Of a stretch of DNA of 64,000 nt, positions 61,538-64,000 are shown piece by piece. The stretch spans positions 620,001 to 684,000 of the forward strand of contig CBDCMS010000003.1 of the NCBI GenBank assembly GCA_965219005.1, read 5' to 3'. Positions within the stretch are counted from its first letter, which is position 1. Every line of letters begins with the position of its first letter. This DNA is from CAUZIZ01 sp965219005. GTDB lineage: Bacteria; Acidobacteriota; UBA6911; RPQK01; JAJDTT01. The notes beneath the pieces were generated by a model. It was not told the DNA's origin. It ran no database searches and worked only from the letters and a program-made list of their open reading frames with translations. The translations under genes were made by a program, and so were the position numbers.

Positions 61538-62651
61538 GGTTCTCGATCAGGGTTACATCCTAGACGCCGAGCAGCGACAAGGTCGCCGCCGTGTCTGCAC
61601 CTTCACCTCCCTGTTCCGGCTGGTGGATGGGGCCGTGCTTGCGACCTACCGGCTCGGCGCCGCCAAGGACTCCGCCGACGGCAACTGCCAGGTAGCGCGA
61701 TCCGAGGACGGCGGACTCAGCTGGGAGGTCATCTGCGAAGGTTTTGAGAATAGCCTGGACGGAGTTCCCGGAGAGATCCGCAGTGCCTATCTGGCGCAGC
61801 GCGATGACGGCTCGCTCTTCGCCTTCCTGACTTGGATTGACCAGGGGACAAGCGATCCTCGGATGTACGCTCCCGAGACGGACACGCCGAAGCTGCGTAA
61901 GCTCCTCCAGGTCGAATCCGATGACGGAGGTCGTTCCTGGTCCGACGGCCGAGTCCTGAACACCGAGCCTTTGACGCGGCCCGTGCTCTCGGGTCCGACG
62001 TTGCGCCTTCCAGGGAAAGGGTGGCTGCTGCCGGTCGAGAACTATGCCCCGGAACGAGAAGGAGGGCCCAGCGTACACAGCGCTCATGCCCTGCTTACCG
62101 GAGACGGCAAGAGCATTGACCACGTCTTGATCGTCGCCCGCCATCCCCAAGATGGCCTCTATTATTGGGATCAGCGTCAGGCCCTGTGTCCAGATGGGCA
62201 AGAGCTTGTCAGCTTGTTCTGGACCTACGACCGAGGGTGCGAGCAGGACGCCGACATTCACATCTCGCGAGCAAACCTGGAGTCACTGTCATGGCAAACT
62301 CCGATCAGAACCGGAATTCGGGGACAGATCGCGGCTCCGATCCCCCTACCGGATAATCGGCTGTTGGCATTTTACGTTCTTCGAGAGCCGCACGGCTCGC
62401 TTCGTTTGATCATTTCGCCGGATGGTGGAGAAACCTGGGATCGAAACAGCGAGTTGGTGGTCTACCATCCCAAGACGGGCCGGCCCAGGGGACAACCTCG
62501 AGACTACGCCGAGGCCTGGGAGCAGATGAGCCAGTGGACATTCGGCCACCCAGCGAGTGTAGTTCTAAGCGAGAAGATGCTATTGGTGGCCTACTATGCT
62601 GGCAGGGACGAGCGCTGTCTGAGCGCTCGATGGTCACGCATCCAGATCTGA
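61521..62651 (+). CDS. Sialidase-like (BNR/Asp-box) beta-propeller protein
   Basis: I chose ATG 61521; GTG 61494 would add nine residues inside the sulfatase gene. The 376-residue protein has three clear Asp boxes: 'RSEDGGLSWEV', 'ESDDGGRSWSD' and 'ISPDGGETWDR', marking a six-bladed sialidase propeller. Catalytic Arg triad positions cannot be assigned by eye. No signal peptide. Many such proteins are not true sialidases. It overlaps the sulfatase gene by 17 nt. Confidence 0.8.
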   Translation: MQAGNRVLDQGYILDAEQRQGRRRVCTFTSLFRLVDGAVLATYRLGAAKDSADGNCQVARSEDGGLSWEVICEGFENSLDGVPGEIRSAYLAQRDDGSLFAFLTWIDQGTSDPRMYAPETDTPKLRKLLQVESDDGGRSWSDGRVLNTEPLTRPVLSGPTLRLPGKGWLLPVENYAPEREGGPSVHSAHALLTGDGKSIDHVLIVARHPQDGLYYWDQRQALCPDGQELVSLFWTYDRGCEQDADIHISRANLESLSWQTPIRTGIRGQIAAPIPLPDNRLLAFYVLREPHGSLRLIISPDGGETWDRNSELVVYHPKTGRPRGQPRDYAEAWEQMSQWTFGHPASVVLSEKMLLVAYYAGRDERCLSARWSRIQI

Positions 62652-62721
62652 TCGACTGCCAGCAAAAAGCGGACAAAACCTCGACTTTCCGCTCAAAAGT
62701 GATAGGATACACTGCGGCCCT

Positions 62722-62748
62722 CGGAGAGTTTTAACCGGAGAGTTTTAA
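62722..62748 (+). repeat. Tandem duplication of the leader carrying the ribosome binding site
   Basis: 'cggagagttttaa' occurs at 62722-62734 and again at 62736-62748, just before the ATG at 62750. Each copy carries a GGAGAG. Only the second GGAG (62737-62740) is at a usable distance from the ATG. Confidence 0.7.
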
Positions 62749-62749
62749 T

Positions 62750-64000
62750 ATGAATATCCTTCTTTATAACCCGGATAACGAAGTCACAAACAACTACATG
62801 CCACATTTGTGGATGTTCGTACTTCAGGCTCTGACACCACCCGGGCACCAGGTGTTCCTCATCGACGGCAACGCCCAACCCATGACCGAGAAGGCGATCG
62901 CCAGGTTCATCCGTGACAACGACATCGAACTCGCCGGCATCGGCGCCATGACCCGCATGGCGGCCCGGGCCTATCGAATGGCGGATGCGATTCGCGGTGC
63001 CGGCGCGAAGGTAGTCATGGGCGGCCCCCACGTAACCGAGGTGCCAGACGAGCCCATCGGGAAAACCGAGGAGCCCCGTCACGCCGACGCGGTGGCTCTG
63101 GGAGAGGCCGACTATCTCTGGCCTCAAATCGTGCGGGACGCCGAGCGCGGCGAGCTGAAAGAAGTCTATAGGCCTGTGGACGAGGCTGGCAGGGAGGTAA
63201 AGCCCTCCCTCGAGGACTACCCGCGCATCCCCTGGGAACGATTGGATCTCGAACAATTCAACCTCCTCGCGAAGATTCCCCGCTGGGGGCGCTACCTCAT
63301 AGATCGGCTACGGCCGGGATTGAAGAGTTTTCGGGTGGTGCCGATCGAGTCCGGCCGCGGCTGCCCCTATGGATGCGATTTTTGTACGGTGACCGGCTTT
63401 TTCGGCGATTCGATCCGCTATCGCAGTAATCAAAGCGTCGTCGAAGAGATGCTGCGCTTGAAGGCCCGCGCCGTTGCCGAGGGCGAGAAGATTGCAGTCT
63501 TTTTCATCGACGACAATTTTGCGATCAATGTGAAGCGAACCAAGTCGCTGCTTCGCGAGATCATCCGGCAGGACGCCCAGCTTCTTTGGATCGCTCAGAT
63601 CAGCATGAATCTTCTCAAGGACGAGGAACTCGTCGATTTGATCGCCGAGAGCGGCGGTCGCTGTATTTTCATGGGACTCGAGTCAATTGATGCTGACAAC
63701 TTGAAAGCCGTCAACAAAGGATTCAACAAGCCTGCCCAATATAGCGCGGTTCTCCGGCGGTTGGCGGACCGGGGAATCTATTCGATCACGTCTTTCATTT
63801 TCGGCATGGATGGCGATCGACCGGGGGTAGCTGAGGAGACGCTGGAAGCAATCGAGTCCTGGCCTCCCGGGCTACCTGTCTTCGGCCTTCTGACGCCGTA
63901 TCCAGCGACACCTCTCTACGATCGGCTCCTCCAGGAAAATCGTCTGACGCGCCCCAGGCACTGGCTCGACTTCCGGCCCTTCCGGATGGCTTTCACCCCG
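62750..64000 (+). CDS. B12-binding radical SAM protein (3' partial)
   Basis: The frame is open from ATG 62750 to the window end (417 codons). Residues ~1-135 form a cobalamin-binding-like Rossmann domain ('MNILLYNPDNEV', 'IDGNAQ', 'LAGIGAMTRMAARAYRMADAI', 'VVMGGPHVTEVPDE', 'ADAVALGEAD'). The radical SAM domain carries C205, C209 and C212 in 'ESGRGCPYGCDFCTV', then 'IFFIDDNFAI'-type and 'FMGLESIDADNLKAVNKGFNK' segments. This is the class B architecture that includes methyltransferases and lipid- or antibiotic-modifying enzymes. The C-terminus that would narrow it down is outside the window. Confidence 0.88.
   Translation, partial: MNILLYNPDNEVTNNYMPHLWMFVLQALTPPGHQVFLIDGNAQPMTEKAIARFIRDNDIELAGIGAMTRMAARAYRMADAIRGAGAKVVMGGPHVTEVPDEPIGKTEEPRHADAVALGEADYLWPQIVRDAERGELKEVYRPVDEAGREVKPSLEDYPRIPWERLDLEQFNLLAKIPRWGRYLIDRLRPGLKSFRVVPIESGRGCPYGCDFCTVTGFFGDSIRYRSNQSVVEEMLRLKARAVAEGEKIAVFFIDDNFAINVKRTKSLLREIIRQDAQLLWIAQISMNLLKDEELVDLIAESGGRCIFMGLESIDADNLKAVNKGFNKPAQYSAVLRRLADRGIYSITSFIFGMDGDRPGVAEETLEAIESWPPGLPVFGLLTPYPATPLYDRLLQENRLTRPRHWLDFRPFRMAFTP

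Overview
The window looks like a chromosomal segment of an uncultured, moderately high-GC Gram-negative bacterium of the Acidobacteriota/Planctomycetota type. This placement is inference from gene content: two PSD1-type cytochrome/DUF1549-DUF1553 proteins, a DUF1501 protein with a Tat signal, three sulfatase-fold proteins, FG-GAP/VCBS repeat proteins, three related secreted beta-propeller proteins, and a lipoprotein PPIase next to a sulfatase-TPR lipoprotein. No rRNA or tRNA gene and no CRISPR array was seen.

Layout. 1-5.5 kb: end of a membrane glycosyltransferase-like gene, an MFS transporter with a large periplasmic insertion, and an HDOD gene translationally coupled to a soluble transhydrogenase (sthA). 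5.5-15.8 kb: a CCTT-rich inverted repeat, a PSD1 protein, a PHP hydrolase, an RND efflux pair (pump gene frameshifted) and a secreted beta-propeller gene (also frameshifted). 15.8-22.2 kb: a TIR-domain membrane protein coupled to a tandem-domain protein, a four-helix-bundle (S23/IVP) gene between ~115-bp inverted repeats, a frameshifted VCBS gene and an IS1595-family element. 22.4-29.8 kb: a phosphotriesterase-like gene, then a four-gene minus-strand operon (PSD1, DUF1501, small secreted protein, beta-propeller). 30-33 kb: palindromic repeats and an IS110-family element split by an IS4-family element. 33-36 kb: modABC. 36-48 kb: secreted and envelope proteins (PPIase, sulfatase-TPR, PQQ-like propeller, M61 peptidase, sulfatase, histidine kinase). 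48-56.8 kb: PA14 membrane protein, metallophosphoesterase, frameshifted haloperoxidase-like protein, third beta-propeller, aldo/keto reductase with an internal deletion, PhyH dioxygenase. 56.8-58.2 kb: the second IS110 copy in another palindromic repeat. 58.3-64 kb: amidohydrolase, PIN/Phd toxin-antitoxin pair, sulfatase plus sialidase-like pair, and the start of a B12-binding radical SAM gene.

The most striking system is the IS110 element. Its two copies have the same length (1205 bp outside the core) and both sit at the same position of the same palindromic intergenic repeat, at a CT dinucleotide. The noncoding leader before the transposase contains two stem-loops in which I can read four short segments matching, in the expected polarity, the left target, right target, left donor end and right donor end. 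This is the layout of an IS621-type bridge RNA, here aimed at a REP-like repeat. An intact unoccupied target lies about 160 bp from one copy, and a repeat with a destroyed core lies next to the other.

Four otherwise well-preserved genes each carry a single-base frameshift (near 11092, 14610, 19410 and 52635). Either this strain is losing genes or the consensus contains indel errors; raw reads are needed to decide.
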